Positions 48,317-56,338 of a DNA stretch of 64,000 bases are shown one piece after another. Made by a program: the position numbers and the translations under genes. A model generated the notes under the pieces. That model searched no databases. It was not told the DNA's origin and saw only the letters and a program-made list of their open reading frames with translations. The stretch covers positions 372,001 to 436,000 of the forward strand of contig CAYLUZ010000001.1 of the NCBI GenBank assembly GCA_964387025.1. Reading direction: 5' to 3'. Source of the DNA: PNON01 sp964387025. GTDB taxonomy: Bacteria; Chloroflexota; Anaerolineae; Anaerolineales; Anaerolineaceae. Position 1 is the stretch's first letter. Each line of letters starts with the position of its first letter.

Positions 48317-50533
48317 TTATTTCTTTTTCTTCGGCGTCTTTGTTACCTCAATGGTGGGATCCAAAGGTGAAGTGGGAGTTGCAGTTATGTAATAATTTGA
48401 TTCCCATGGGAAGCGACGACTGATCTGGCCGGTAAAGTAAAGCTCGACGATGCGACGGAAGATAGGCGCTGCCCATTCTGACCCTTCACCCTGGTTTTGA
48501 ATGAGTACGACGACTGCAATATCCGGTTTTCCGGGATTGCGAGCATCGGTATAGCCTGCGAACCAGGCATGGGGGTCTTCACCAGGATTAGCCTGTGCTG
48601 TCCCTGTCTTTCCATAGATAGGAATCCCCATACCCACAAATGTACGATATGCTGTACCGCGGTTGTTTTCAACAACCATATACATAGCCTCCTGGATGGC
48701 TTTCAAGTTTTCATCAGAAATTGGCAGCTTGCCTTGAACTTCAGGTTGAAAGACCAGGGTCGGATCACCATTGGGCGGTGTTATCTTTTCGATGATCTGC
48801 GGCCTATATAAGGTACCGCCATTGCCGACAGCAGCTATGAAGTGGGCTACCTGTAGAGGAGTGACCAGTAGCTCCCCCTGGCCGATAGCCAGTTGTACTG
48901 CATCACCTTCAGAGGCGGCATCGGGTACATTTCCGGTATCTTCAGCGATCTGACCAATACCAGTTTCTGTACCAAGCCCAAAACCTCGTGCCATATCTGT
49001 TACAGCGGTTGTCAAGCCGATCTGGTATAAATTTAAACCGATATGCCAGAACCACGGGTTACATGACCGCATAAGACCACCTTGAAGGTCCAGCATGCCA
49101 CTTGCAGGCAACCCTTTTGTAAAAGTCCAATCATCCAAAGTGATACCAGCCAATTCGGTAAACTGAGAGGTGCAGTTGTAAGATGTGTCTTTTGTAAACT
49201 GTTTACTGTCCAGAGCTGCAGCCATAGTTATGATCTTAAACACAGAGCCAAGGGGGTATTGACCCTGGGTAGCACGGTTTAACAGCGGCTGGTTGGTATC
49301 AGAAAGCATACTCCCTAAAAACTGGAAATTGGCATTATAAGGGTCGAACAGATTTGAATCATAACCCGGAGAAGATACGATAGCCAGCACCCGACCAGTA
49401 TCCCTTTCGAGGACAACAGCTGCACCGGCAAAACCTGCCAGGGCATTCTGCGCTCCAATTTGGAGGTCTTTATCCAAAGTTGTATAAATGGATTGTGAGG
49501 CAGAGGGTTCAGCAGAAGCCAGGCGGGTCACGATCTGTCCCTGGGGGTCAATTACATATAAATTACCACCATGTTTACCAGCCAGGTATTCTTCCCCCCA
49601 TTTTTCAAGGCCAGACACGCCCACTTTTTCATCGCCGAGGTAGCCCATTCTTCGATAGGCATCCAATTCTTCTGCAGGGACCTGCTGCACATAACCAATA
49701 GTCTGGGGAGCTACTCCTCCATCATAATATAATCGTGTATTGTATGGAGTCACATCCACGCCGCTAAATTGAGCCAGGGCTCCTGCAAATTCATTGTATT
49801 TATCAGCGGTGGTCTCACCAACATTAACATAGTAATTTTGCTGCCCCTGGACTATCGAGCTGATCCATGGAGCCGGAATTCCGGTAAGACGATTTAAGAT
49901 GCTGGTGACCGAATCTGCGGATTCTGGCAGGATCGCAGCAGGCACCACACCCAGAGCTACGGCATCTGTGAGTGCTGCAATTGCTTTTTCGTTGCGGTCA
50001 TAAATATTTCCACGCGCCGGGATCTTATAATCGAGAGATAGACGATTACCACCTTTAAGCTCAGGAAGTATCAACCCATCCTCCCATTGGACCAGCCAAT
50101 ATCCCTTATCCTGGTCAAGAGATATGGTGATATCCCGGTCCAAGTCTCCCAGTAGAACTGTATGGTAGGTGATCCGAAAAGCCACCTGTGAGTTGGTTGG
50201 ATTTGTCAGGGTGGAGATCACCGAATAATCAATTGTTTGAAGAGACATATTGATGGCAGTATCTGTATACTTTTTATTGAAATCTTCCAGACTGATGGCG
50301 TCTTTGCTTATCGGTGTTAACAGGCTGTACATCTTGGGATAATCTTCAGCTTTCCAGGAATCCAAAAATGCCTTCGCAGCAGATTCCGGGTCCGGAACCC
50401 GAGTGGTATATACGACTGGTGTAGGCAGTGGTTGGCTAGTCGATAAAACAGGCTGTGGAGGGGTGGAACCGGTGGCAGCGTTGCAGCCAGTGGTAATGAT
50501 TACCAACAACATCGCTATTCGCCAAAATTTCAT
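48317..50533 (-). CDS. MecA-like class B penicillin-binding protein
   Basis: A 738-residue transpeptidase. The N-terminus has a signal segment ending ITTGC, so it may be a lipoprotein. An NTF2-like MecA_N domain (about 45-150, AAKAFLDSWKAEDYPKMYSL), a PBP dimer domain (RGNIYDRNEKAIAAL) and the transpeptidase follow. Active-site motifs are YPLGSVFKIIT (SxxK), RSCNPWFW (SxN) and YGKTGTAQ (KTG). It builds peptidoglycan cross-links outside the membrane. AGGAG precedes ATG 50533. One base separates it from the maf stop. Confidence 0.9.
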   Translation of the reverse strand: MKFWRIAMLLVIITTGCNAATGSTPPQPVLSTSQPLPTPVVYTTRVPDPESAAKAFLDSWKAEDYPKMYSLLTPISKDAISLEDFNKKYTDTAINMSLQTIDYSVISTLTNPTNSQVAFRITYHTVLLGDLDRDITISLDQDKGYWLVQWEDGLILPELKGGNRLSLDYKIPARGNIYDRNEKAIAALTDAVALGVVPAAILPESADSVTSILNRLTGIPAPWISSIVQGQQNYYVNVGETTADKYNEFAGALAQFSGVDVTPYNTRLYYDGGVAPQTIGYVQQVPAEELDAYRRMGYLGDEKVGVSGLEKWGEEYLAGKHGGNLYVIDPQGQIVTRLASAEPSASQSIYTTLDKDLQIGAQNALAGFAGAAVVLERDTGRVLAIVSSPGYDSNLFDPYNANFQFLGSMLSDTNQPLLNRATQGQYPLGSVFKIITMAAALDSKQFTKDTSYNCTSQFTELAGITLDDWTFTKGLPASGMLDLQGGLMRSCNPWFWHIGLNLYQIGLTTAVTDMARGFGLGTETGIGQIAEDTGNVPDAASEGDAVQLAIGQGELLVTPLQVAHFIAAVGNGGTLYRPQIIEKITPPNGDPTLVFQPEVQGKLPISDENLKAIQEAMYMVVENNRGTAYRTFVGMGIPIYGKTGTAQANPGEDPHAWFAGYTDARNPGKPDIAVVVLIQNQGEGSEWAAPIFRRIVELYFTGQISRRFPWESNYYITATPTSPLDPTIEVTKTPKKKK

Positions 50534-50534
50534 T

Positions 50535-51230
50535 TTATATCTCCTGGTTATCATGATGCCTGGTTAGAATCGTCGAAAATATCGGACACTGGTAATTTAA
50601 CTTCGCCTGGCAAGCTGCAGGAATATCTTCTTCTAAATAAACTTGAAAGGATTCCAACTCTCGCACAAAGTGACATAATGGTAATCCCATTACACTTGCA
50701 TAACAACCTGCCATACGTTTAACGGGATGAAAACCATCATGTTGGATTGCATAGGCACCAGCCTTGTCAAATGGGTCACCGGTTTTAATATACTCATCCA
50801 CTTCCAACTCAGAATAATTGCGCATCGGAACTTCGGTTTCGCAAAGCACAGCGAATTGTTTTGTTTCTTGCACCCCGGTAATGGAGATGGCAGTCATGAC
50901 CATATGTGTGTGACCACGGAGTTCCATCAACATCCTTTGAGCATCCAGATCATCCACGGGTTTCCCATAGATACTATTCATATTTACCACAATTGTATCA
51001 GCAGCCAAGATCAACTGACCCGCAGGAAATCCCAGACTGTCTGCAAGTTGTTGCGCAGCTTTTACCTTTAACTTAGCCAGACGCAAAACGCATGCTTTTG
51101 GTTCCTCTCCCGGTATTGGTGTTTCGTCCACCTGCACGGGTAAGATGATATATGACATACCGGTGAGTGATAAAAGTTCTTTGCGGCGAGGTGAGTTGGA
51201 AGCAAGAATGAGCGGAGGCATCGTATTCAT
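50535..51230 (-). CDS. maf: Maf-family nucleotide pyrophosphatase
   Basis: About 231 residues: PLILASNSPRRKELLSL is the family opening, LILAADTIVV and GKPVDDLDAQRML follow, and DPFDKAGAYAIQHDG carries the catalytic Asp/Lys block. These enzymes hydrolyse non-canonical dTTP/UTP/CTP analogues and are linked to septum formation. The C-terminal tail of about 25 residues (LNYQCPIFSTILTRHHDN) exceeds the family core. It is the first gene of the maf-PBP-rsgA-yciI operon; the exact start is uncertain (51230 or 51221). Confidence 0.92.
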   Translation of the reverse strand: MNTMPPLILASNSPRRKELLSLTGMSYIILPVQVDETPIPGEEPKACVLRLAKLKVKAAQQLADSLGFPAGQLILAADTIVVNMNSIYGKPVDDLDAQRMLMELRGHTHMVMTAISITGVQETKQFAVLCETEVPMRNYSELEVDEYIKTGDPFDKAGAYAIQHDGFHPVKRMAGCYASVMGLPLCHFVRELESFQVYLEEDIPAACQAKLNYQCPIFSTILTRHHDNQEI

Positions 51231-51318
51231 AATCGATTCTAACACAAACCGACTTGTTGTTTGAAATGGTTGTGATGTAAAATCGTCTATACAACTTACT
51301 CATTACGTGGAGGTCGAT

Positions 51319-51891
51319 ATGCTTGCGCTAAAGGAAAAAATTTCCAAGGAAGGCTGTTACCTGGGAAGAGGAATATTAAAGGTAGATAGTTTTATCAATC
51401 ATCAAGTGGACCCTGCTTTAATGGAAGATTGTGGCATAGAATTCGCCCGATTTTTTGCAGATGTAAATGCCAGCCGCGTATTGACTGCTGAAATTTCAGG
51501 TATTGCCCCAGCGCTGATGGCTGCACGGCATCTTAACGTTCCTGTCGTTTATGCTCGAAAGACAAAACCTATCACCATGCCCGACACTGTTTATCTCACT
51601 GTGGCACCATCACATACAAAAGGTGTCATGACCGACCTGATCGTATCACCTGAATACCTGGCTCATGGCGAAAGGGTATTGATCATTGATGATTTCCTGG
51701 CATCAGGAAGTACAATTCTCGGCTTGGTCAGGCTGGCTCAAGCTGCTGGTGCACAGATCGTCGGAATCGGTGCCCTGATCGAGAAATCGTTCGAAGGCGG
51801 CCGTAAAGCCCTGGAATATCTGAATGTCCCCATCCACTCCCTGGTGTGCATTGAACGGATGGATGACACGGGAATCTACTTTGGTAATTAA
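51319..51891 (+). CDS. xpt: xanthine phosphoribosyltransferase
   Basis: A 190-residue type I phosphoribosyltransferase that converts xanthine and PRPP to XMP. It has LKVDSFINHQVDPALM, typical of Xpt, then VLTAEISGIAPALMAA, VYARKTKPITMP and the PRPP motif VLIIDDFLASGSTILG. ATG 51319 follows GTGGAGG. Five bases separate it from a DNPH1-like gene, so they form a purine/nucleotide salvage pair. guaA, which would use the XMP, lies 6.5 kb away. Confidence 0.94.
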   Translation: MLALKEKISKEGCYLGRGILKVDSFINHQVDPALMEDCGIEFARFFADVNASRVLTAEISGIAPALMAARHLNVPVVYARKTKPITMPDTVYLTVAPSHTKGVMTDLIVSPEYLAHGERVLIIDDFLASGSTILGLVRLAQAAGAQIVGIGALIEKSFEGGRKALEYLNVPIHSLVCIERMDDTGIYFGN

Positions 51892-51896
51892 GCCAG

Positions 51897-52337
51897 ATGA
51901 ACATATACTTCTCATGTTCCATCACAGGCGGCAGAAAAGATCAGGAAAACTATCAAGCTATCGTTTCAGCCTTAATTTCTGCGGGTCATGTTGTACCCAC
52001 TGCGATTTTGGCGGATCCACACATTCTGGATTACGAAGTAGCAACATCAGCCGTTGAGGTCTATCAACGCGACATTGACTGGCTGAACGAATGTGATGCA
52101 GTGGTGGCTGAGATCAGTACTCCTTCACACGGTGTCGGGTACGAGATCGCATACGCCTTGGAGAAAGATAAACCGGTTATTTGCGGTTACCAGGCTGGAA
52201 AGCGGGTATCCAAGATGCTTTCCGGTAATACTCACCCGCGGATAAATGTATTAGCATATGACGGGGTGGAAGAATTCATTGCAGCAATTTATGAATTCTT
52301 GAATAATTCGATGGTCAAGAAAAATGAAGATCGGTAG
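51897..52337 (+). CDS. nucleoside 2-deoxyribosyltransferase family, DNPH1-like
   Basis: A 146-residue protein. MNIYFSCSITGGRKDQENYQAI corresponds to the start of DNPH1/Rcl (YFCGSIRGGREDRxLY), and CDAVVAEISTPSHGVGYEIAYAL holds the catalytic Glu in the form seen in DNPH1. DNPH1 cleaves the N-glycosidic bond of deoxynucleoside 5'-monophosphates, including damaged ones. It follows xpt by 5 bp, so released bases could be reused. A simple deoxyribosyltransferase role is the alternative. Confidence 0.85.
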   Translation: MNIYFSCSITGGRKDQENYQAIVSALISAGHVVPTAILADPHILDYEVATSAVEVYQRDIDWLNECDAVVAEISTPSHGVGYEIAYALEKDKPVICGYQAGKRVSKMLSGNTHPRINVLAYDGVEEFIAAIYEFLNNSMVKKNEDR

Positions 52338-52449
52338 AATTTACACCCTAATTTTAATATCTTCATAATTTCCTCACAATCTAAACACATGAAACTCAAT
52401 TGTTTCAGATAATATCTCCTTAGTTCAAAAAACTATAGGAGATTTTTTG

Positions 52450-53019
52450 ATGAAGAATAATATTGTTATGAAGTTTGTATCTGGTGGAATCATTGCTGCT
52501 GCCATACTCACGATGGTTTTCACCGCAATCCCTGTTTCAGCTGCTGGTTTAGAGGGCAGAGGTGGACCAGGGGGACAGGGTGGTTATGGCGGATCCGGTA
52601 TTGTAGGAAATTTATCCACAACTCCACTTACCACAGCAGAAATTGATGCGTTGAAACAGGCCGTACTGGAAGAATATGGTGCATTAAATACTTATTATGC
52701 AGTTATTGACCAATTCGGTGCTGTTTATCCTTTCTTCCAAATTGCTCGATCAGAACAGCAACATGTGAAAGCTTTGTTACGTTTAGCAGATCGATATGGG
52801 ATCATTGCCTCGGTGAACCCGGGGTTAACTAACTCACCAGTTATTGGAACACTCACAGAAGCATGCCAAATCGGGGTGTCAGCAGAGATAGCTGATGCAG
52901 ATCTATATACCCAATTAATGAAAGTCACGACTCATACAGATGTATTACGTGTATATTCGAACCTTCAGAGTGCTTCGCTAAATATGCACCTGACTGCATT
53001 TGAAGCTTGTGCTAATTAG
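52450..53019 (+). CDS. secreted DUF2202 (ferritin-like) protein
   Basis: A 189-residue protein with a signal peptide (VMKFVSGGIIAAAILTMVFTAIPVSAAG), a Gly-rich stretch (GGPGGQGGYGGSG) and a DUF2202 domain (AVLEEYGALNTYYAVIDQFG, PFFQIARSEQQHVKALLRLADRYG, EIADADLYTQLM). The helical pattern with Glu and ExxH is ferritin-like, so a diiron or other metal site is likely. AGGAG precedes ATG 52450. It heads an operon with a polyferredoxin, which hints at an electron-transfer or oxidative-stress role. Confidence 0.85.
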   Translation: MKNNIVMKFVSGGIIAAAILTMVFTAIPVSAAGLEGRGGPGGQGGYGGSGIVGNLSTTPLTTAEIDALKQAVLEEYGALNTYYAVIDQFGAVYPFFQIARSEQQHVKALLRLADRYGIIASVNPGLTNSPVIGTLTEACQIGVSAEIADADLYTQLMKVTTHTDVLRVYSNLQSASLNMHLTAFEACAN

Positions 53020-53028
53020 GTAAAAATA

Positions 53029-53961
53029 ATGATGAATTCTCAATCCCCCAACATTTCGGTAATTGAATCCACAAAGAAGCTAATAAAGAAGTATAACCTT
53101 AATCACCAGACGCTTCGGCGTCTAGTGCAGCTTAGTTTTGCCGCATTCATCATCGTCACTGTTCTAAGGCACATCGTGATCGGTGAAGATGGCCCAGTAA
53201 TAACTGCTTCCGCAGAAGCATATTGCCCTTTCGGGGGACTTGAAACATTATATAAATATCTGGTTTCAGGAGGTGCTTTTGTATCTCACACTCATCTATC
53301 TAATGTTGTACTTTTCATAGCAGTCATAGTAACAGCAATTTTACTCCGGTCAGCGTTTTGTGGCTGGATCTGTCCGCTAGGGTCATTGCAGGATCTGGTA
53401 AGCGGGATAAGCAAGGGTATACAAAAACGACTTCCGAAACTAAAAAAAGGTTTACAGTCGATCAAACGGAATGCACCCTGGTTATCAACCGTTGACAGAG
53501 TCTTAAAGTTTGGTAAATATATCGTATTGATTTGGGCTATTGGAGGTTCTGCATATTTTGGTTATATGGTCTTTCGTGATTATGATCCATGGTCCGCTTT
53601 GATCAATATCGCTGAGTTCAGCTTTACTCCGGGATTGATCGTTCTTATACTGACCATAGTATTGTCGCTATTTGTTGAACGCCCCTGGTGCAGGTATGCA
53701 TGTCCTTTAGGTGCCATCAGCGGTTTAGCCGGGAAATTGAGCCCGGTTTATTTGAAGCGAGAAGAAAGTGCTTGTACTTTATGTCAGGTTTGTACAAAAG
53801 CCTGCCCGATGGGAATAGAGGTCCATAAGGCCAAAACCATTCAAAGCGTGGATTGTATTTCATGCCTGGAATGTGTTAGCGCATGTCCACGCAAAGGAGC
53901 ACTCGAGATTCATATTGGTTATTCGGGCAGGAAACCGAAAGGTGGCGAAAATGCGAGTTAA
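53029..53961 (+). CDS. NapH-like membrane polyferredoxin
   Basis: A 310-residue membrane protein with about five membrane segments. It has the NapH/YccM marks FCGWICPLGSLQD and WCRYACPLGAIS (CxxxCP), then two [4Fe-4S] ferredoxin motifs, CTLCQVCTKACPMG and CISCLECVSACPRKG. An early AEAYCPFGGLETLY is also characteristic. It should pass electrons between the quinone pool or a membrane donor and a soluble acceptor. It lies 9 bp after the DUF2202 gene and overlaps the next gene by 11 bp. Confidence 0.9.
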   Translation: MMNSQSPNISVIESTKKLIKKYNLNHQTLRRLVQLSFAAFIIVTVLRHIVIGEDGPVITASAEAYCPFGGLETLYKYLVSGGAFVSHTHLSNVVLFIAVIVTAILLRSAFCGWICPLGSLQDLVSGISKGIQKRLPKLKKGLQSIKRNAPWLSTVDRVLKFGKYIVLIWAIGGSAYFGYMVFRDYDPWSALINIAEFSFTPGLIVLILTIVLSLFVERPWCRYACPLGAISGLAGKLSPVYLKREESACTLCQVCTKACPMGIEVHKAKTIQSVDCISCLECVSACPRKGALEIHIGYSGRKPKGGENAS

Positions 53962-54610
53962 ACCGATCCTATTTGGTGTCGTAGTGGTGATCGTTTTTAT
54001 GTCTGTGATCGTAATCTCACAGGCTGCTGGATATTGGTCAACCTCCGGGAAAGTGACAACAAGCGGTGATCTGGTAAACCCTTCTGTAGGTGATGTTGAA
54101 ACCATCAAAGGATGGATGACTTTGAATCAAATTTCTGATACATATGCAGTTCCACTCACAGAGATATTGCGGGAATTTTCGTTACCCGATGCGACAAGTG
54201 GTGATACTGCCATCAAAGACCTGGAATCAGAGACTTTTGAAGTGACCTTACTGCGTGAATGGCTTGTGTCGAGGATGAACGGCGAAGTGCCTGCTATGGC
54301 AACCCTGATGTCAACTGAGCTATCCTTACAAAATGAAGTTTCACCAACTCAGGAAGCAACCAACAGTATTCCTCTGCAACCAACAGTCGAAATAACAGAA
54401 ACACATACCGCTCCAGAAAAAACGATTACCGGAAAGACAACTTTCCAGGAATTGGTTGATTGGGGTTTAGATATGAAAGTAATCGAATCTGTTATTGGAT
54501 CACCGTTTCCGGGAGGAGGGATCATTATTAAGGATTATGTAACAGGATTGGGAATGGAATTTTCTCCTGTAAAAACTGCCTTACAGGGTGAATTGGATAA
54601 AGCCAGGTAA
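53951..54610 (+). CDS. membrane-anchored protein with two IKG-type repeats
   Basis: 219 residues: one N-terminal membrane segment (PILFGVVVVIVFMSVIVISQ), then two related repeats. Repeat 1 has TIKGWMTLNQISDTYAVPLTEILREF and DTAIKDLE. Repeat 2 has TITGKTTFQELVDWGLDMKVIESVIG and GIIIKDYV. A Thr/Pro-rich linker joins them. This IKG/TGxxT...L...IKD module is known to me next to NapH-like proteins, with no assigned function. ATG 53951 overlaps the end of the polyferredoxin gene, so the two are coupled. A hairpin follows. Confidence 0.8.
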   Translation: MRVKPILFGVVVVIVFMSVIVISQAAGYWSTSGKVTTSGDLVNPSVGDVETIKGWMTLNQISDTYAVPLTEILREFSLPDATSGDTAIKDLESETFEVTLLREWLVSRMNGEVPAMATLMSTELSLQNEVSPTQEATNSIPLQPTVEITETHTAPEKTITGKTTFQELVDWGLDMKVIESVIGSPFPGGGIIIKDYVTGLGMEFSPVKTALQGELDKAR

Positions 54611-54622
54611 TTCTATTATAAA

Positions 54623-54658
54623 TGTAACAGGCATAGGATTCATCCAATGCCTGTTACA
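54623..54658 (+). terminator. hairpin after the polyferredoxin operon
   Basis: TGTAACAGGCAT / ATGCCTGTTACA, perfect 12-bp stem with a 12-base loop, followed by A and T runs. The weak T tract leaves some doubt. Confidence 0.65.
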
Positions 54659-54706
54659 AAAATTTTCGTATCTAAAGTTCACGTATTACGTCATAATGAT
54701 TGAGAA

Positions 54707-55264
54707 ATGAATAAAACCGAGGAGCAACAATTGCTGGAAGGTGCCAGACGGTATGATCATGTTACCCTGGCCCAAATTTATGACCGTTACAGCCCCGGTC
54801 TTTTTTCCTACGCAATCCGGTTGATAGGTGATGTGCAAACTTCTGAAGACTGTGTAGCTGATACCTTTTCAAGGTTTTTAAGTGCCTTGCAACGAAAATC
54901 AGGACCTTATGAGCACCTTCAGGCTTACCTTTATCGGATCGCCCACAATTGGATTACTGACTATTATCGTAGTAAACCAATTCCTCAATTAGATATCGAT
55001 GAACAGGTAATAACAGACCCAACCGCGGAGCCAAATGATGCACTGGAATTTAAAATATCGAGTCAAATCATTAGAGAATCTCTCTTGCAGCTAAATCCAG
55101 ATCAAAGGCAAGTGATCGTCCTTAGGTTTTTGCATGGATGGGATTATTGGGAGATCGCTGCTGCCTTAAATAAATCCATTGGTGCAATAAAAGCACTTCA
55201 ACACCGAGGTTTGGAAAAGTTGAATACGTTATTAATAGATTCGGAATTAAAGATGGGAGTGTGA
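54707..55264 (+). CDS. ECF-type RNA polymerase sigma factor
   Basis: 185 residues. Region 2 reads LAQIYDRYSPGLFSYAIRLIGDVQTSEDCVADTFSRFL, and region 4 reads LNPDQRQVIVLRFLHGWDYWEIAAALNKSIGAIKALQHRGLEKL. Regions 1.1 and 3 are absent. It is immediately followed by a membrane protein with a DUF5667 domain, which probably acts as an anti-sigma or signal partner. Confidence 0.92.
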   Translation: MNKTEEQQLLEGARRYDHVTLAQIYDRYSPGLFSYAIRLIGDVQTSEDCVADTFSRFLSALQRKSGPYEHLQAYLYRIAHNWITDYYRSKPIPQLDIDEQVITDPTAEPNDALEFKISSQIIRESLLQLNPDQRQVIVLRFLHGWDYWEIAAALNKSIGAIKALQHRGLEKLNTLLIDSELKMGV

Positions 55265-55266
55265 TC

Positions 55267-56256
55267 ATGATGGACCCGCTTGATCCAAGAATTGAAAATG
55301 CACTAGATAAGTTAAGGAATGTACCTCACCGCGAAGTTGAAAATGCTGTTAAAGGCCGGGCAAATTTTCTAGGAGAAGCTCATAAAATTCAACTAAACGT
55401 ATCTAATTCCGAAATGTTACGTCATAAGGGATGGAACCAAAAAAAATCCTGGACAACCAGGATATTTCGAAAGGAGACATCCCCGATGTTTACAACTTTA
55501 GTAAGTGCATTTCTAGCAATTGTATTGGCCTTAGGCGGTTCAGGAGTTACTCTAGCCGCAGCTCAATCGAGCAATTCGGATGACTTTTTGTATCCACTTA
55601 AACTATTTAGTGAAGACGTGCGGCTTGAATTGACCAATGGCACGCCTGAAGCTTTTCAGCTGGAATTGGAATTCCTCACCAGACGGACTATGGAATTACA
55701 AGCGATTATTGGTGAAAACAAGGTTCCATCCACCGGATTGATTAATCGAATACAAGAACAAATTAACACAATTCTTCAACAGGCGACTCATTTGGACAAG
55801 GAAGATAGTCTGCGGCTAATGCAGCAGATCCGTGATCAAATACAACTACAAGAGCAGCTCTTTCAGCAATTACAGTCTGGAGTTGATGATCCAAACATGT
55901 TACAGATCCGCGCAATGCTTCAGGACCGCATCAGGTTACTTGATTTAGCAACCGGCAGTTCCCAGATGACGCAAGAACAATTACAGCAAAAATTACAGGA
56001 ACAGATGCAGTTAGAAAACCAACTGCAAGAACAAATAAAAGAGCAGGAACAGCTACGTATTCAGACTCAACAACCCGTTGATGCCGGAAATTCCCAAAAC
56101 GACCAGAATCAAACTGGGCAACCCGGATATCAGAATGAGGATGGATCACCTGAAGAAACGCCAGTCCCAGGGAATGGAAATGGACAGGAAGTCACACCTT
56201 TATGGCCAACAGACCAACCTAACCGTGGGGGAGGTAATGGTCAAAACCAACCGTAG
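55267..56256 (+). CDS. DUF5667 membrane protein, Gln-rich
   Basis: 329 residues: a cytoplasmic N-terminus of about 75 residues, one membrane segment (MFTTLVSAFLAIVLALGGSG), then an extracytoplasmic DUF5667 domain (SDDFLYPLKLFSEDVRLEL, FQLELEFLTRRTMELQAI). A coiled, Gln-rich stretch and a Pro/Gly/Asn/Gln tail follow. Single-TM proteins of this type often pair with ECF sigma factors. No zinc HxxxCxxC anti-sigma motif is seen. ATG 55267 lies 7 bp after GGGAG, just past the sigma gene stop. Confidence 0.82.
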   Translation: MMDPLDPRIENALDKLRNVPHREVENAVKGRANFLGEAHKIQLNVSNSEMLRHKGWNQKKSWTTRIFRKETSPMFTTLVSAFLAIVLALGGSGVTLAAAQSSNSDDFLYPLKLFSEDVRLELTNGTPEAFQLELEFLTRRTMELQAIIGENKVPSTGLINRIQEQINTILQQATHLDKEDSLRLMQQIRDQIQLQEQLFQQLQSGVDDPNMLQIRAMLQDRIRLLDLATGSSQMTQEQLQQKLQEQMQLENQLQEQIKEQEQLRIQTQQPVDAGNSQNDQNQTGQPGYQNEDGSPEETPVPGNGNGQEVTPLWPTDQPNRGGGNGQNQP

Positions 56257-56283
56257 AATTTTAATAGTATAAACATGAACAAT

Positions 56284-56324
56284 AAAAACAAACCAGCCAG
56301 GATTTTTCTGGCTGGTTTGTTTTT
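56284..56324. terminator. bidirectional intrinsic terminator
   Basis: 17-bp perfect stem (AAAAACAAACCAGCCAG and its complement) with a 7-base loop, between convergent genes. Confidence 0.93.
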
Positions 56325-56338
56325 ATTGTTGTAATTAA

